64,000 nucleotides of DNA from Paramylibacter ulvae (GCF_014652655.1 NZ_BMZF01000001.1:310001-374000); one strand, 5' to 3'; positions 1 through 9,367 are shown, counted from the stretch's first letter. Numbers and translations are program-made. Notes: generated from the sequence alone by a model not told the origin.

Positions 1-892
1 CCATGCCAAGAGACGTCATGTAATCAATCGCAACACCCATCCCGATGGTTTGCACAATGCCCGGTGTTCCTGCCTCGAATTTATGAGGCGGATCGTTATA
101 GGTGATAACATCACGCCCGACCTCGCGGATCATGTCGCCCCCCCCCATAAATGGGCGCATCTGTGCCATGCGTTCACGGGTTGCATATAACGCGCCAGAA
201 CCCGATGGGCCGTATAATTTATGCCCTGTGATCGCAAAGAAATCGCACCCGATGTCTTGGACGTCAACGGGCATGTGGACAGCGGATTGCGAGCCATCAA
301 TCACCGTAACAATCCCTTTGGCACGCGCCGCGGTGCAAATGGTTTTCACATCCACGACCGTGCCCATAACATTGGACATCTGAGTGATCGCAATCATTTT
401 TGTATTGGGCGTGATGGCATCAATCACCGCTTGCGGATCTAGATCACCGTTTACATCTGTTTCCACCCATTTCAACACGACGCCCAAGCGTTCGCGCAAA
501 AAATGCCATGGGACGATATTGGCGTGATGTTCCATGATTGACAGAATAATTTCATCACCCGATTTCAAATTGGGAATGCCCCAACTGTATGAAATTAAAT
601 TAAATGCCTCTGTCGTGCCGCTAGTGAACAAAATTTCGTCTTCATGCGCGGCATTCAGAAAACGTCGCACAGTCCCCCGCACCGCTTCGTATTTATCGGT
701 GGCAAGGTTTGACAAAAAATGCAGCCCTCGATGCACATTCGCATATTCGTTGGAATAGGCTGTGTTGATCGCATCAATCACCACTTGTGGTTTTTGTGCA
801 GACGCACCGTTATCCAAATAAACCAATGGCTTACCATTCACCTGACGTGATAAAATGGGGAAGTCTTTGCGAATTTCATTCACGTCATACAT
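1..892 (-). CDS. sufS: Cysteine desulfurase SufS, C-terminus cut by window edge
   Basis: PLP-dependent SufS/CsdA-type (group II) cysteine desulfurase, which takes sulfur from L-cysteine for SUF iron-sulfur cluster assembly in the cytosol. The first 297 residues are present; about 110 are missing on the left, including the part that should carry the catalytic cysteine. Visible hallmarks are LDNGASAQKP (26-35), the ring-stacking histidine in EHHANIVPWH (121-130) and the Schiff-base lysine K225 in TGHKLYGPSG. The ATG at 892 gives the family N-terminus. It is the last gene seen of the suf run, 10 bases after the YIP1-like gene. A run of nine G on the coding strand (138-146) encodes the GGG of FMGGGDMI and is in frame. 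Confidence 0.95.
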   Translation of the reverse strand, partial: MYDVNEIRKDFPILSRQVNGKPLVYLDNGASAQKPQVVIDAINTAYSNEYANVHRGLHFLSNLATDKYEAVRGTVRRFLNAAHEDEILFTSGTTEAFNLISYSWGIPNLKSGDEIILSIMEHHANIVPWHFLRERLGVVLKWVETDVNGDLDPQAVIDAITPNTKMIAITQMSNVMGTVVDVKTICTAARAKGIVTVIDGSQSAVHMPVDVQDIGCDFFAITGHKLYGPSGSGALYATRERMAQMRPFMGGGDMIREVGRDVITYNDPPHKFEAGTPGIVQTIGMGVAIDYMTSLGM

Positions 893-902
893 GAGCTTGC
901 CT

Positions 903-1409
903 TTAGATATTTTTAGTCTGCTTTTTGCCGCTATTTGGGAAATGGACTTCGGTCAAATTGGCCGCCAACACCCATGCGAACACAAGCGTGGTAATCACCC
1001 CTGCTACCAGCACATAGTAAAATGGCGCAACGCTATTCACGATACCACTGATCAACATGAATGGTACGCTGACAATCGCAGCCCAAAACACCGCGCGGCG
1101 TGTTTGAACGCCCAAACCAGCGCCGTTAAATGCACGCATGATAAAATGGAAAACCAGCGCGATACCGTAAATCACCAACGGTGTGATAAACACCGATGAT
1201 GCAAATTGCATCGCCGTAAGATTGGCGATGCTTTGTTCCGTTTTCGTTGCTTTCACAGCGATGTTTGGCATCTGCGAAACCAAATGCATGGCACCGAAAA
1301 ACAACGCATAGAACAGTGTTTGTTCTTCGCGTATCCCTACATCCATTTGTTTTCGCATGATTTTTCGCGGTGTGAACACCGACTGAAAAATATCACCAAC
1401 CAACGACAT
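903..1409 (-). CDS. YIP1-family membrane protein in the suf operon
   Basis: A 168-residue integral membrane protein with four or five hydrophobic stretches and a layout like the YIP1/DUF1282 family. No catalytic motif is seen. The ATG at 1409 overlaps the sufD stop as TAATG, so translation is probably coupled to sufD; a start eight codons upstream is possible but would lie inside sufD. A YIP1-like gene between sufD and sufS is, to my knowledge, a recurring arrangement in Rhodobacterales. Its role in cluster assembly is unknown; a membrane link for the SUF machinery is only a guess. Confidence 0.8.
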   Translation of the reverse strand: MSLVGDIFQSVFTPRKIMRKQMDVGIREEQTLFYALFFGAMHLVSQMPNIAVKATKTEQSIANLTAMQFASSVFITPLVIYGIALVFHFIMRAFNGAGLGVQTRRAVFWAAIVSVPFMLISGIVNSVAPFYYVLVAGVITTLVFAWVLAANLTEVHFPNSGKKQTKNI

Positions 1410-2698
1410 TATCCCTGTCTCCGCTTCATCCACGCATCCATGCGGTCCAAGATATCAGCGGCCAGCGCTTCGTCTTCGATTTCCTCAATCGCTTCGCCAA
1501 GGAATGCAAGAACCAGCATATCCTGAGCTTGGCTACGTGGAATGCCGCGTGACGTTAGATAAAATAACGTGTCATCATCAATCGCACCCACAGTTGAACC
1601 ATGTGAACAGGCAACGTCATCAGCGTAAATTTCCAGTTCTGGCTTTGCCAGAAAATTGCTGTCGTCATCCAACATCAATCCTTGGGAAATTTGATAGCCG
1701 TCAGTTTTTTGCGCATCCGCTTTGACCAAGATTTTGCCTTGGAAAACACCAGTTGCACCATTGCGCAGAACCTTTTTAAACACTTGGCGGCTCTCGCAAT
1801 TCACGGCGTCATGGGTGATGAACACGGTATCATCATGATGAAAACCTTTACCATCACCGGCAGACGCGCCACCAACCGTTGCATGCGCATCATCACCTGT
1901 CAGCTCGATCACCGTGTCGTTGCGGGTCAAAACACCGTTTACCGTCATGGTAAACGATTTAAATGTGCTTTCACGTCCCAAACGCGCAAACATATGGGTC
2001 ACGGTTTTGCGTTCATGATCGCGCCCTTGTGTGCGCACATGATGAAAACCACCATTATCGGCGATATCAACCTCGACCACGGAATTGAAACGCGCCGCAC
2101 CAGGACCGCTTTCCAAGAATGTGATATCAGCGCCCTCTTCCACTTTGATTACGTGATGCACCATCGCATCCGAACTTTGTGATGAATGCACATAACGTAT
2201 CGCGATTGGGCGATTAACCTTGCCCGTTGCGTGGATCACCAGCCCTTGGTCAGCAACTGCAGTATTCAATGTTGCCAATGGGCGTTGCACGGGGTTTTGC
2301 CCATCCGTTTCCAACGCACCAAACAAATCCTTGGCCCAATGGATATCTTTTGAAAATGCATCCGACAGGGTTTCAATCACAACGTTTTCGCCCGACAGAT
2401 CATCCGATTGCGCAGGATCATAAACCCCATCGACGAACACCACCCGCAAACGATCAATGGCGTCAAACATCGGCCGTTCGTCATTTTCAAACAACGCAGC
2501 TGTGGCCGCTGGAACCGCTGTTAGCGCGGACGGATCGGTATATTTCCAGTATTCATCGCGCTTGTTTGGGGCACCCATTTCGCGCAATCGCGCAAGTGCA
2601 TTTTTGCGTGTTGCATCCGCCCATTTCGCACCTGTCGGCGTGGGATAGGCCGCGATCAGCGTTTCCGCTGTATCCAATTTAATTGAAGGTACAGCCAT
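1409..2698 (-). CDS. sufD: Fe-S cluster assembly protein SufD
   Basis: SufD, the partner of SufB in the SufBC2D scaffold on which clusters are built. The 429-residue protein has the SufB/SufD beta-helix core, with the family stretches HHVRTQGRDHERKTVTHM and GYQISQGLMLDDDSNFLAKP near the middle and C-terminus, and the conserved ACSHGSTVGAID segment. The ATG at 2698 is chosen because it lies one base after the sufC stop (TGATATG) and gives the usual MAVPS-like N-terminus; a start 30 bases upstream would overlap sufC. It sits between sufC and the YIP1-like gene in the operon. Confidence 0.95.
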   Translation of the reverse strand: MAVPSIKLDTAETLIAAYPTPTGAKWADATRKNALARLREMGAPNKRDEYWKYTDPSALTAVPAATAALFENDERPMFDAIDRLRVVFVDGVYDPAQSDDLSGENVVIETLSDAFSKDIHWAKDLFGALETDGQNPVQRPLATLNTAVADQGLVIHATGKVNRPIAIRYVHSSQSSDAMVHHVIKVEEGADITFLESGPGAARFNSVVEVDIADNGGFHHVRTQGRDHERKTVTHMFARLGRESTFKSFTMTVNGVLTRNDTVIELTGDDAHATVGGASAGDGKGFHHDDTVFITHDAVNCESRQVFKKVLRNGATGVFQGKILVKADAQKTDGYQISQGLMLDDDSNFLAKPELEIYADDVACSHGSTVGAIDDDTLFYLTSRGIPRSQAQDMLVLAFLGEAIEEIEDEALAADILDRMDAWMKRRQG

Positions 2699-2699
2699 A

Positions 2700-3455
2700 T
2701 CAGGCCACCTCTGCCAAAATATCGGCATAACCGTTGTTTTCGACCTCTAATGCCAATTCTGGACCACCAGATTTCACGATTTTGCCATCAGCCATGATAT
2801 GCACAACATCGGGTTTGATATGATCCAACAGACGTTGATAGTGCGTGATCACAAGGAACGAACGTTTGCCATCGCGCAATGCATTTACACCCTCGGCCAC
2901 CAATTTCATTGCATCCACGTCCAAACCAGAGTCCGTTTCATCCAAAACGCACATTTTTGGTTCCAACATTGCCATTTGCAAAATCTCGTTACGTTTCTTT
3001 TCACCACCGGAAAAGCCAACGTTAACGGGGCGTTTCAACATATCCGCATCGATTTTCAATGCTTTTGCTTTTTCACGTACCAGTTTTAGGAAATCACCCG
3101 CGGATAGCTCTTCTTCACCACGTGCCTTGCGCTGTGCGTTCACGGCTGTGCGCAGGAACGTCATGTTACCAACACCTGGGATTTCAACAGGATATTGAAA
3201 CGCAAGGAAAAGACCGGCTGCTGCGCGCTCTTCTGGTTCCATTTCCAACAAATCCTCACCATACAGCGTGGCAGAACCACCTGTAACCTCGTAACCATCT
3301 TTGCCAGACAACACATATGACGTGGTCGATTTACCAGATCCGTTTGGCCCCATAATCGCGTGGACTTCGCCCTCGCCGATTGTCAGGTCAACACCTTTGA
3401 GGATTGTTTTCTCTTCTTCTTCAAGATCAACTTGTAGATTTTTGATTTCTAACAT
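2700..3455 (-). CDS. sufC: SUF system ATPase SufC
   Basis: Cytosolic ABC-type ATPase of 251 residues that powers the SufBCD scaffold. Walker A is GPNGSGKS (36-43), the Q-loop is FQYP (about 86-89), the signature is SGGEKKR (149-155) and Walker B is CVLDETDSGLD (169-179). The glutamate after the Walker B aspartate and the DSGLD D-loop are typical of SufC. The length matches the family. It lies between the pyruvyl-transferase-like gene and sufD, with one base between its stop and the sufD start. Confidence 0.97.
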   Translation of the reverse strand: MLEIKNLQVDLEEEEKTILKGVDLTIGEGEVHAIMGPNGSGKSTTSYVLSGKDGYEVTGGSATLYGEDLLEMEPEERAAAGLFLAFQYPVEIPGVGNMTFLRTAVNAQRKARGEEELSAGDFLKLVREKAKALKIDADMLKRPVNVGFSGGEKKRNEILQMAMLEPKMCVLDETDSGLDVDAMKLVAEGVNALRDGKRSFLVITHYQRLLDHIKPDVVHIMADGKIVKSGGPELALEVENNGYADILAEVA

Positions 3456-3469
3456 TTTTATCTTCTTTC

Positions 3470-4270
3470 TTAAGCGGCCAATTCCGAAGGAAAGGCGTTT
3501 TCTATTGTATCTTTAATGGCATCGAGATGATCGAAATACCGCGTATCTGTTATGTCTGGAATGCCGTTTGCAACGATATCCACAATATTCATTGGTGAGG
3601 TCAAAACGCGCCCGACCGACAGGGCGTAATCATAAAATTTAAAGCGAGAAGAATTTCCAATCGCACCCAAATCAATCCAAATATTTGGAATTTGAAAACT
3701 GTCCGCGACGATCAATCCGTGCAGGCTGGACGAAAGGATCACATCACATTGTGCAATTTCTTGCGTCGTTTGGGTGACGTTATCCGTGCTCAAATTAATC
3801 AGAGTTGCATTGGGCAATGCGTCTTGTAGTTTCGCAACCAATGGCGCGTTATGATGTAAAACATGAGGAACAATACCAACCGCGTATTTTTTGGTTTTTG
3901 AAATCCCAGTAAAAACACGATCGGCGATCAATCCTGGATCACCCTGTGGCGCTGACTCCATCTTTAATGCTACTGCAGTCAACGGGCCGCGAAGCAATGA
4001 TATTGCCGCAAAATCAATCACATCTGCACTCACGGGTTCTTTGATCCCGCTCCCCCAAACGTAAACTGGATCGGCGCCATCTTCTTTGCGCTTAACCACC
4101 GCATCAACAACGGAGCCAATCGAAATGATTTCTGCATCATTGCGCTTCGCCCATTTCACAGCGCGGCCAGAAACATATTCCAACACATATGGCGTTAATA
4201 TATCGCCATAGTTGTTGGTTTTTTTCCACCACCAGCCTGTTAATGCATTGCGCAATGTCATGATCCTCAA
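3470..4270 (-). CDS. Polysaccharide pyruvyl transferase-like protein inside suf operon
   Basis: A 266-residue protein resembling the polysaccharide pyruvyl transferase family, which adds pyruvate ketals to sugars of exopolysaccharides or cell wall polymers using phosphoenolpyruvate. Family-like blocks are the N-terminal NNYGDILTPYVLEY (19-32), RGPLT (94-98), GDPGLIA (110-116) and the strongest one, SSLHGLIVADSF (181-192). There is no signal peptide. It is co-directional with sufB (9 bases upstream) and sufC (14 bases downstream), so it is almost surely on the same transcript, although nothing in its family links it to iron-sulfur metabolism. No clear frame damage is seen. Substrate unknown. 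Confidence 0.72.
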   Translation of the reverse strand: MRIMTLRNALTGWWWKKTNNYGDILTPYVLEYVSGRAVKWAKRNDAEIISIGSVVDAVVKRKEDGADPVYVWGSGIKEPVSADVIDFAAISLLRGPLTAVALKMESAPQGDPGLIADRVFTGISKTKKYAVGIVPHVLHHNAPLVAKLQDALPNATLINLSTDNVTQTTQEIAQCDVILSSSLHGLIVADSFQIPNIWIDLGAIGNSSRFKFYDYALSVGRVLTSPMNIVDIVANGIPDITDTRYFDHLDAIKDTIENAFPSELAA

Positions 4271-4279
4271 TTGATCGGG

Positions 4280-5782
4280 TTAACCAACCGACCCTTCCAG
4301 CGAAATCGCAACCAATGCTTGTGCCTCCATTGCGAATTCCATCGGCAGGGCTTGCAATACCTCTTTGGCAAAGCCATTGACGATCAACGCAACCGCCTCT
4401 TCTTCGTCCATGCCGCGTTGGCGACAGTAAAACATTTGATCATCATCCACCTTTGATGTGGTTGCTTCGTGTTCTACACGGCTCGAATTGTTTTTCACCT
4501 CGATATAGGGAACGGTATGCGCGCCGCATTTATCACCGATTAACAGGCTGTCACATTGGGTATAGTTGCGCGAATTTTTCGCCTTGGGGTGCATTGAAAC
4601 CAATCCGCGATATGTATTTTGCGCAACCCCTGCCGAAATCCCCTTGGATACGATGCGCGATTTGGTGTTTTTGCCCAAATGCACCATTTTTGTTCCCGTG
4701 TCGGCCTGTTGGTGGTGGTTTGCAATCGCGATGGAATAAAACTCACCCTGTGAATCATCGCCGCGCAAAATGCATGATGGGTATTTCCATGTCACCGCAG
4801 AACCTGTTTCCACCTGTGTCCACATCACCTTGGCACGATCACCGCGACAATCGGCACGTTTGGTGACGAAATTATAAATGCCACCCTTGCCGTTTTCATC
4901 CCCAGGGTACCAGTTTTGAACGGTCGAATATTTAATTTCGGCGTCTTCTAAGATCACCAATTCAACAACGGCTGCGTGCAATTGGGCGATATCACGTTGT
5001 GGCGCGGTACAGCCCTCAAGATAGGAAACATAAGATCCTTTTTCCGCAATAATCAGCGTGCGTTCAAATTGCCCTGTGTTTTCCGCATTGATACGGAAAT
5101 ATGTGGATAATTCCATCGGGCATTTTGTACCCTCGGGCACATACACAAATGACCCGTCGGAAAATACGGCGGAATTCAACGTTGCGTAAAAATTATCTGA
5201 TTGTGGAACCACGGAACCAAGGTATTTTTTCACCAATTCGGGATGTTCTTTGATCGCCTCTGAAATCGACATGAAAATCACGCCTGCTTTTTTCAATTCC
5301 TCTTGAAATGTGGTCCCAACTGAAACGGAATCAAACACCGCATCAACCGCAACTTTGCGTTCTTCTTCAGGTGCTTCTACACCGGCAAGCAATGCTTGCT
5401 CTTTCAACGGAATACCCAATTTTGCGTATGTTTCCAATAGTTTGGGGTCAACCTCGTCCAATGATTTTGGTTTATTTTCCATCGATTTTGGACGCGCGTA
5501 ATAATACTGATCCTGAAAATCAATTTTAGGGTATTCAACCATCGCCCAAGTGGGCTCTTCCATTTGCAACCAACGGCGATAGGCCGCCAAGCGCCATTCC
5601 AGCATCCATTCTGGTTCTTCGTTTTTCCCTGAAATCAGACGCACGATATCTTCGGACAGGCCAAGGGGTGCATATTCCATTTCAACATCTGTATTGAAAC
5701 CGTATTTATATTTACCCGCGATTGATTTCACCGCTTCTACGGTTTCTTCATCAACGCCTTCTTTTACGATTACTTCGCTCAT
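4280..5782 (-). CDS. sufB: Fe-S cluster assembly scaffold SufB
   Basis: SufB, the main scaffold subunit that receives persulfide sulfur and assembles clusters with SufC and SufD. The 500-residue length fits long-form SufB. Typical stretches include [13 protein letters not shown] near residue 50, [29 protein letters not shown] and [20 protein letters not shown], which hold conserved cysteines. The ATG at 5782 is preferred over an upstream GTG at 5797, because AGGAAG lies about six bases before it; the GTG overlaps the stop of the upstream desulfurase gene. Confidence 0.97.
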   Translation of the reverse strand: MSEVIVKEGVDEETVEAVKSIAGKYKYGFNTDVEMEYAPLGLSEDIVRLISGKNEEPEWMLEWRLAAYRRWLQMEEPTWAMVEYPKIDFQDQYYYARPKSMENKPKSLDEVDPKLLETYAKLGIPLKEQALLAGVEAPEEERKVAVDAVFDSVSVGTTFQEELKKAGVIFMSISEAIKEHPELVKKYLGSVVPQSDNFYATLNSAVFSDGSFVYVPEGTKCPMELSTYFRINAENTGQFERTLIIAEKGSYVSYLEGCTAPQRDIAQLHAAVVELVILEDAEIKYSTVQNWYPGDENGKGGIYNFVTKRADCRGDRAKVMWTQVETGSAVTWKYPSCILRGDDSQGEFYSIAIANHHQQADTGTKMVHLGKNTKSRIVSKGISAGVAQNTYRGLVSMHPKAKNSRNYTQCDSLLIGDKCGAHTVPYIEVKNNSSRVEHEATTSKVDDDQMFYCRQRGMDEEEAVALIVNGFAKEVLQALPMEFAMEAQALVAISLEGSVG

Positions 5783-5793
5783 ATCTGTCTTCC

Positions 5794-6837
5794 TCACGCA
5801 GCTTTTGCTACAAATTTACGATAGGCTTTGATCCACGCATGCGCGAAATCAGTCACCTCTTGTTCTGTTGTCGTTGGGCCCAGTGACACCCGAACAGCAC
5901 TTGCCGCTGTAATGTCATCATAGCCCATGGCCTTCAAGACCTTGCTTGCCTTTACCTTACCGCTCGAACAGGCAGAACCTGCTGAAATGGCAAATCCCGC
6001 CAAATCCATTTGCATCACTTGCGTTTCACCGCGCCAATTTGGCACTGCAAAACAACTGGTATTGGGCAAGCGTTTCACTGTTTGCCCTACCAGAACCACA
6101 TCTGGTGCAGCATCCGCAATCATTGCTTCCAGTTTGTCACGCAATTGTGCAACCTGTTCCCAAGCACCATTGGCCAAGTCACGTGCGCCCGCTTCTGCCG
6201 CGGCACCAAATCCCGCGATTCCAATCACGTTTTCCGTGCCCGAACGGCGCCCCATTTCTTGGCCGCCACCCTTGATTTGCGCCTTAAGCTCTATGCCTTG
6301 GCGCAAGACCAACGCCCCAACACCCTTTGGCCCGCCAAGCTTATGCGCAGATAGCATCGCCATTTGTGCACCAGACCATTCAAACGCGCTCACAACTTTG
6401 CCAAATGCTTGGACGGCATCAACAACACCAACACCACTTGGCAAATCTTGCAAAACACCCGTTTCACTATTCGCCATCTGAACCGCTGATTTTGAGGCGT
6501 TTTCCACCGCGACTATGCCATTTGTATCCACGATTAAACTGCTATCAGCCCATGCAGAAACACAATCATGCTCCACATCACTTGCCAGAAATTCACGCCC
6601 TACCATTGCCAATGCCGCGGCCTCGGTTGCGCTCGACGTAAACACCAAATCGGCGTTTTCCGCGCCAAACGCTGTGCGAATTTGCCCGCGTGCTTTTTCA
6701 ACAATCGCCGTTGCTGCGCGACCCTCGCTGTGCACAGACGATGGATTACCAACGATATCCATCGCTGCGATCATCGCGTCACGCGCTTCTTGGCGCAGCG
6801 GTGTTGTGGCATTCCAATCCAGATAGACGCGGTTCAT
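5794..6837 (-). CDS. Cysteine desulfurase, IscS/NifS type
   Basis: Class V aminotransferase-fold cysteine desulfurase of 347 residues, of the IscS/NifS (group I) branch. The PLP lysine is K166 in [11 protein letters not shown], and the catalytic cysteine C290 lies in [12 protein letters not shown], a long-loop sequence typical of group I enzymes. It is shorter than E. coli IscS (about 404), mostly in the first third. It follows iscR and precedes sufB, so the operon carries two desulfurases of different type, this one and SufS. That may reflect division of labour between tRNA thiolation (mnmA is in this window) and cluster assembly, but this is inference. Confidence 0.92.
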   Translation of the reverse strand: MNRVYLDWNATTPLRQEARDAMIAAMDIVGNPSSVHSEGRAATAIVEKARGQIRTAFGAENADLVFTSSATEAAALAMVGREFLASDVEHDCVSAWADSSLIVDTNGIVAVENASKSAVQMANSETGVLQDLPSGVGVVDAVQAFGKVVSAFEWSGAQMAMLSAHKLGGPKGVGALVLRQGIELKAQIKGGGQEMGRRSGTENVIGIAGFGAAAEAGARDLANGAWEQVAQLRDKLEAMIADAAPDVVLVGQTVKRLPNTSCFAVPNWRGETQVMQMDLAGFAISAGSACSSGKVKASKVLKAMGYDDITAASAVRVSLGPTTTEQEVTDFAHAWIKAYRKFVAKAA

Positions 6838-6850
6838 GTCAAACGTCGCT

Positions 6851-6871
6851 TTCCAAATGTTTCAAATATCC
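6851..6871. repeat. 21-base intergenic repeat, copy 1
   Basis: Copy of a 21-base element ending in CAAATATCC, placed between iscR and the cysteine desulfurase gene. It matches the copies at 10624-10644 and 25851-25871 in length and in the last nine bases, with differences in the middle. See the finding on this repeat. Confidence 0.45.
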
Positions 6872-6891
6872 TCGCCGAAGGCATAAAATCC

Positions 6892-7353
6892 TCATGCCTC
6901 GTCCACCATTTGAAACAATCCGGGCACCGCAGGGCATGGTGCCATCTGATTTTCAATCACATCCGACAAACGCGTCGAATGCAAAAATACGTAAACCTGC
7001 GCGGATAAACTTTCCCACAAACGATTGTTCAACGATTGCGCACGGCTTCCCGATGACGCACCCGATGCACCTGCCCCTTTGGCCAATGCATCCATCGTTT
7101 CATCAACGGCCTGCAACACTTCCGAAATCCGAATGGCATCCGCTGTACGCGCCAATTTGTAACCGCCACCCGGCCCGCGCACCGATGAAACAATCTCTGC
7201 GCGGCGTAATTTTACGAAAAGCTGTTCCAAATACGCCAGCGAAATATCTTGGCGTTCGCTAATCCCGCCGAGCGAGACCAAGCCTTTTTCGCCCTCAATC
7301 GCCAAATCGATCAGCGCGATCATCGCATATCTGCCTTTTGTGCTCAGTTTCAT
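6892..7353 (-). CDS. iscR: Rrf2-family iron-sulfur regulator IscR
   Basis: Transcription factor of 153 residues that senses iron-sulfur status and controls the suf operon it heads. The N-terminal winged helix starts MKLSTKGRYAM and contains the wing RGPGGGYKLAR (59-69). The cluster region (about 90-110) is GAGASGASSGSRAQSLNN and has none of the three cysteines of E. coli IscR; the only cysteine is C140 in APCPAV. A single-cysteine IscR has been described in Rhodobacter sphaeroides, so this looks like a lineage form rather than a broken gene. A perfect palindrome lies about 83 bases upstream. Confidence 0.93.
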   Translation of the reverse strand: MKLSTKGRYAMIALIDLAIEGEKGLVSLGGISERQDISLAYLEQLFVKLRRAEIVSSVRGPGGGYKLARTADAIRISEVLQAVDETMDALAKGAGASGASSGSRAQSLNNRLWESLSAQVYVFLHSTRLSDVIENQMAPCPAVPGLFQMVDEA

Positions 7354-7435
7354 ATGATTTCACTGCCGATTATATTGACGAAAACGGAACAAACCCTTAT
7401 CAGATGTTATTCGAGTGGGGGCTTGCACCTTACAA

Positions 7436-7452
7436 TTTAGAATAGTTCTAAA
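7436..7452. promoter_or_regulatory. Palindrome upstream of iscR, candidate IscR operator
   Basis: Perfect inverted repeat TTTAGAA-TAG-TTCTAAA in the 169-base divergent region between iscR (minus) and the alpha/beta hydrolase gene (plus). Its symmetry and place suggest a dimeric regulator, most simply IscR acting on its own operon. I did not find a second copy in this window. The assignment to IscR is inference. Confidence 0.5.
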
Positions 7453-7522
7453 GTTTCTGAGTGATTCCGTCAAGATTAACGACGCTCGAAACGAAAATAT
7501 TATGTGAGGCCACGCGCTACAG

Positions 7523-8176
7523 ATGCCAGAAGTCATTTTCCCCGGTCCAGAAGGCCGCCTAGAAGGTCGATACCACCCGCAAAAATCCAAAGACGCGCCC
7601 ATCGCGATTGTGTTGCACCCGCATCCACAATTTGGTGGCACAATGAACAACAAGGTCGTTTATAATCTGCATTACGCATTTTATAACATGGGCTTTACTG
7701 TTTTGCGTTTTAACTTTCGCGGTGTTGGCCGTTCACAAGGTGAATATGACCAAGGCGTTGGTGAATTATCAGATGCAGCGGCGGCACTTGATTTCTTGCA
7801 AGCCAAAAACCCAAATGCAAAGCATTGTTGGGTAGCTGGGTTTTCGTTTGGCGCATGGATTGGCATGCAATTGTTGATGCGCCGCCCTGAAATTTCTGGG
7901 TTCATTTCCGCGGCTCCACCTGCAAACACATATGACTTTAGCTTCCTTGCCCCCTGCCCAAGCTCTGGCCTGATCATCAACGGTTCTGCTGACCGCGTGG
8001 TTGCACCCACCGATGTCGAAGGTTTGGTTGGCAAATTGCACGAACAAAAAGGCATCACCATCACACATGAAGTGATCGATGGCGCTGGCCACTTCTTTGA
8101 AAAAGATCACATGGACACGATGATCGGGTCGGTTGATGAATATGTGCGTCGGCGCTTAACAGAAAACACAAGATAA
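7523..8176 (+). CDS. Alpha/beta hydrolase (COG2945-like)
   Basis: Cytosolic alpha/beta hydrolase of 217 residues. The nucleophile is S108 in GFSFGA, the likely acid is D157 in NGSADRVV and the histidine is H190 in GAGHFF, with the oxyanion-region motif HPHPQFGGTMNN (32-43) and NFRGVGRSQGEYD (64-76), which mark the COG2945 group. The substrate is unknown; esterase or thioesterase action is likely. It is divergent from the suf operon and ends at a strong terminator. Confidence 0.88.
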   Translation: MPEVIFPGPEGRLEGRYHPQKSKDAPIAIVLHPHPQFGGTMNNKVVYNLHYAFYNMGFTVLRFNFRGVGRSQGEYDQGVGELSDAAAALDFLQAKNPNAKHCWVAGFSFGAWIGMQLLMRRPEISGFISAAPPANTYDFSFLAPCPSSGLIINGSADRVVAPTDVEGLVGKLHEQKGITITHEVIDGAGHFFEKDHMDTMIGSVDEYVRRRLTENTR

Positions 8177-8182
8177 CAAATC

Positions 8183-8205
8183 GGCGGCCTTGGCCGCCTT
8201 TTTTT
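8183..8205 (+). terminator. Rho-independent terminator of the hydrolase gene
   Basis: Stem GGCGGCC / GGCCGCC with a two-base loop followed by seven T, seven bases after the hydrolase stop. Its T run touches the stop codon of anmK on the other strand. Confidence 0.9.
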
Positions 8206-9301
8206 ATGGGTTGCTGATAATCCCACCACACACGGGTTCGCTACACCCGGTTGTGCTTGGCGCTGATGTTGCCAATCCACGCATGACCCGAACCGCCAAA
8301 TACGCAAACGCTTGTGCTTCTAACATATCGCCATCAAAACCGACGTCTTCACAGGGTGCTACCTGTTTCAATCGTTGCTGCAATCCGTTCATCAAGGCGG
8401 GATTGCGCCGTCCACCCCCACAAATCAACCATCGCGCAGGGTCATTTGGAAAATGCATTTGCGCGGCATAGGCACTTGATGCCGCCAATGCGGTTAAGGT
8501 CGCCGCGCCATCTTCCAATGATAAATTCGAAACCAAATTTTCAATCTGCGCGAAATCGTTTCGATCTAATGATTTGGGCGGGACGCGTTCAAAATAGTCA
8601 TGCTTGAAAAAAACCTCCAAGACACCTGTATCAACATGTCCAGCCAATGCATGTGCGCCATCCTCGTCGAATGTTGAATTGGTGCGCAAGACCATCAAAT
8701 CGTTGATCGGCGCATTTGCAGGACCCGTATCAAATGCCAACAACGCCCCCGCATCCGTTGGCAAACCTTTGCTTGGATCAATCCAGGTGACATTTCCCAC
8801 ACCGCCAAGGTTTAAAAATGCAATTGGTTGGGTTCCACCCAATTGTTTGGCCAGTGCAAAGTGGAAAAATGGTGCCAATGGCGCACCCTCGCCACCCGCT
8901 GCCATATCGGCCGTGCGAAAATCCCAAACAACTTTTTTACCCGTTTCGGATGCCAGCGCCGCGCCATCACCAATTTGAAACGTACGCCCACCCGCAGGGT
9001 CATGCGCAAGCGTTTGCCCATGAAACCCCACCACATCCGCTGTTGGGAAATGCGCAATTACATCTGCATGCGCGTCTTCCACGATTGATTTCGCCAATTG
9101 CAGGCGTGTTGCATCACCATCTGGCCATAATCCCAACGCATCGCGCAATATCGCATGTTCATGTTCACTATAGGGGCGGAAAAACGAGGCACCAAAATCC
9201 AAGATATCTTGCCCATCCGTCAAAACCATTGCGCCATCAACCCCGTCCAAAGACGTGCCAGACATCAACCCAAGCGCCCAAATCGGGGTAAATTTCACCA
9301 T
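8204..9301 (-). CDS. anmK: Anhydro-N-acetylmuramic acid kinase AnmK
   Basis: Kinase of 365 residues that opens and phosphorylates 1,6-anhydro-MurNAc to MurNAc-6-phosphate in murein recycling. The phosphate-binding start is GLMSGTSLDGVDGAM (about 11-25); further family blocks are VVGFHGQTLAHDP, IGDGAALASETGKKVVWDFR and LLAFDTGPANAPIND. The ATG at 9301 follows GGAAAG at good spacing; a TTG at 9319 is less likely. It is divergent from tyrS with a 66-base gap and converges with the hydrolase gene. Confidence 0.95.
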   Translation of the reverse strand: MVKFTPIWALGLMSGTSLDGVDGAMVLTDGQDILDFGASFFRPYSEHEHAILRDALGLWPDGDATRLQLAKSIVEDAHADVIAHFPTADVVGFHGQTLAHDPAGGRTFQIGDGAALASETGKKVVWDFRTADMAAGGEGAPLAPFFHFALAKQLGGTQPIAFLNLGGVGNVTWIDPSKGLPTDAGALLAFDTGPANAPINDLMVLRTNSTFDEDGAHALAGHVDTGVLEVFFKHDYFERVPPKSLDRNDFAQIENLVSNLSLEDGAATLTALAASSAYAAQMHFPNDPARWLICGGGRRNPALMNGLQQRLKQVAPCEDVGFDGDMLEAQAFAYLAVRVMRGLATSAPSTTGCSEPVCGGIISNP

Positions 9302-9367
9302 CTGTCTTTCCTTTCGCAATAAACCCGTTATACGAAGCGAAGACAGAATTAAAAAGGATCAATACCG

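Noticed and set aside
3470-4270. Genomic island in the suf operon
   Set aside because: No mobility gene, repeat or tRNA near the gene, and base composition looks like its neighbours.
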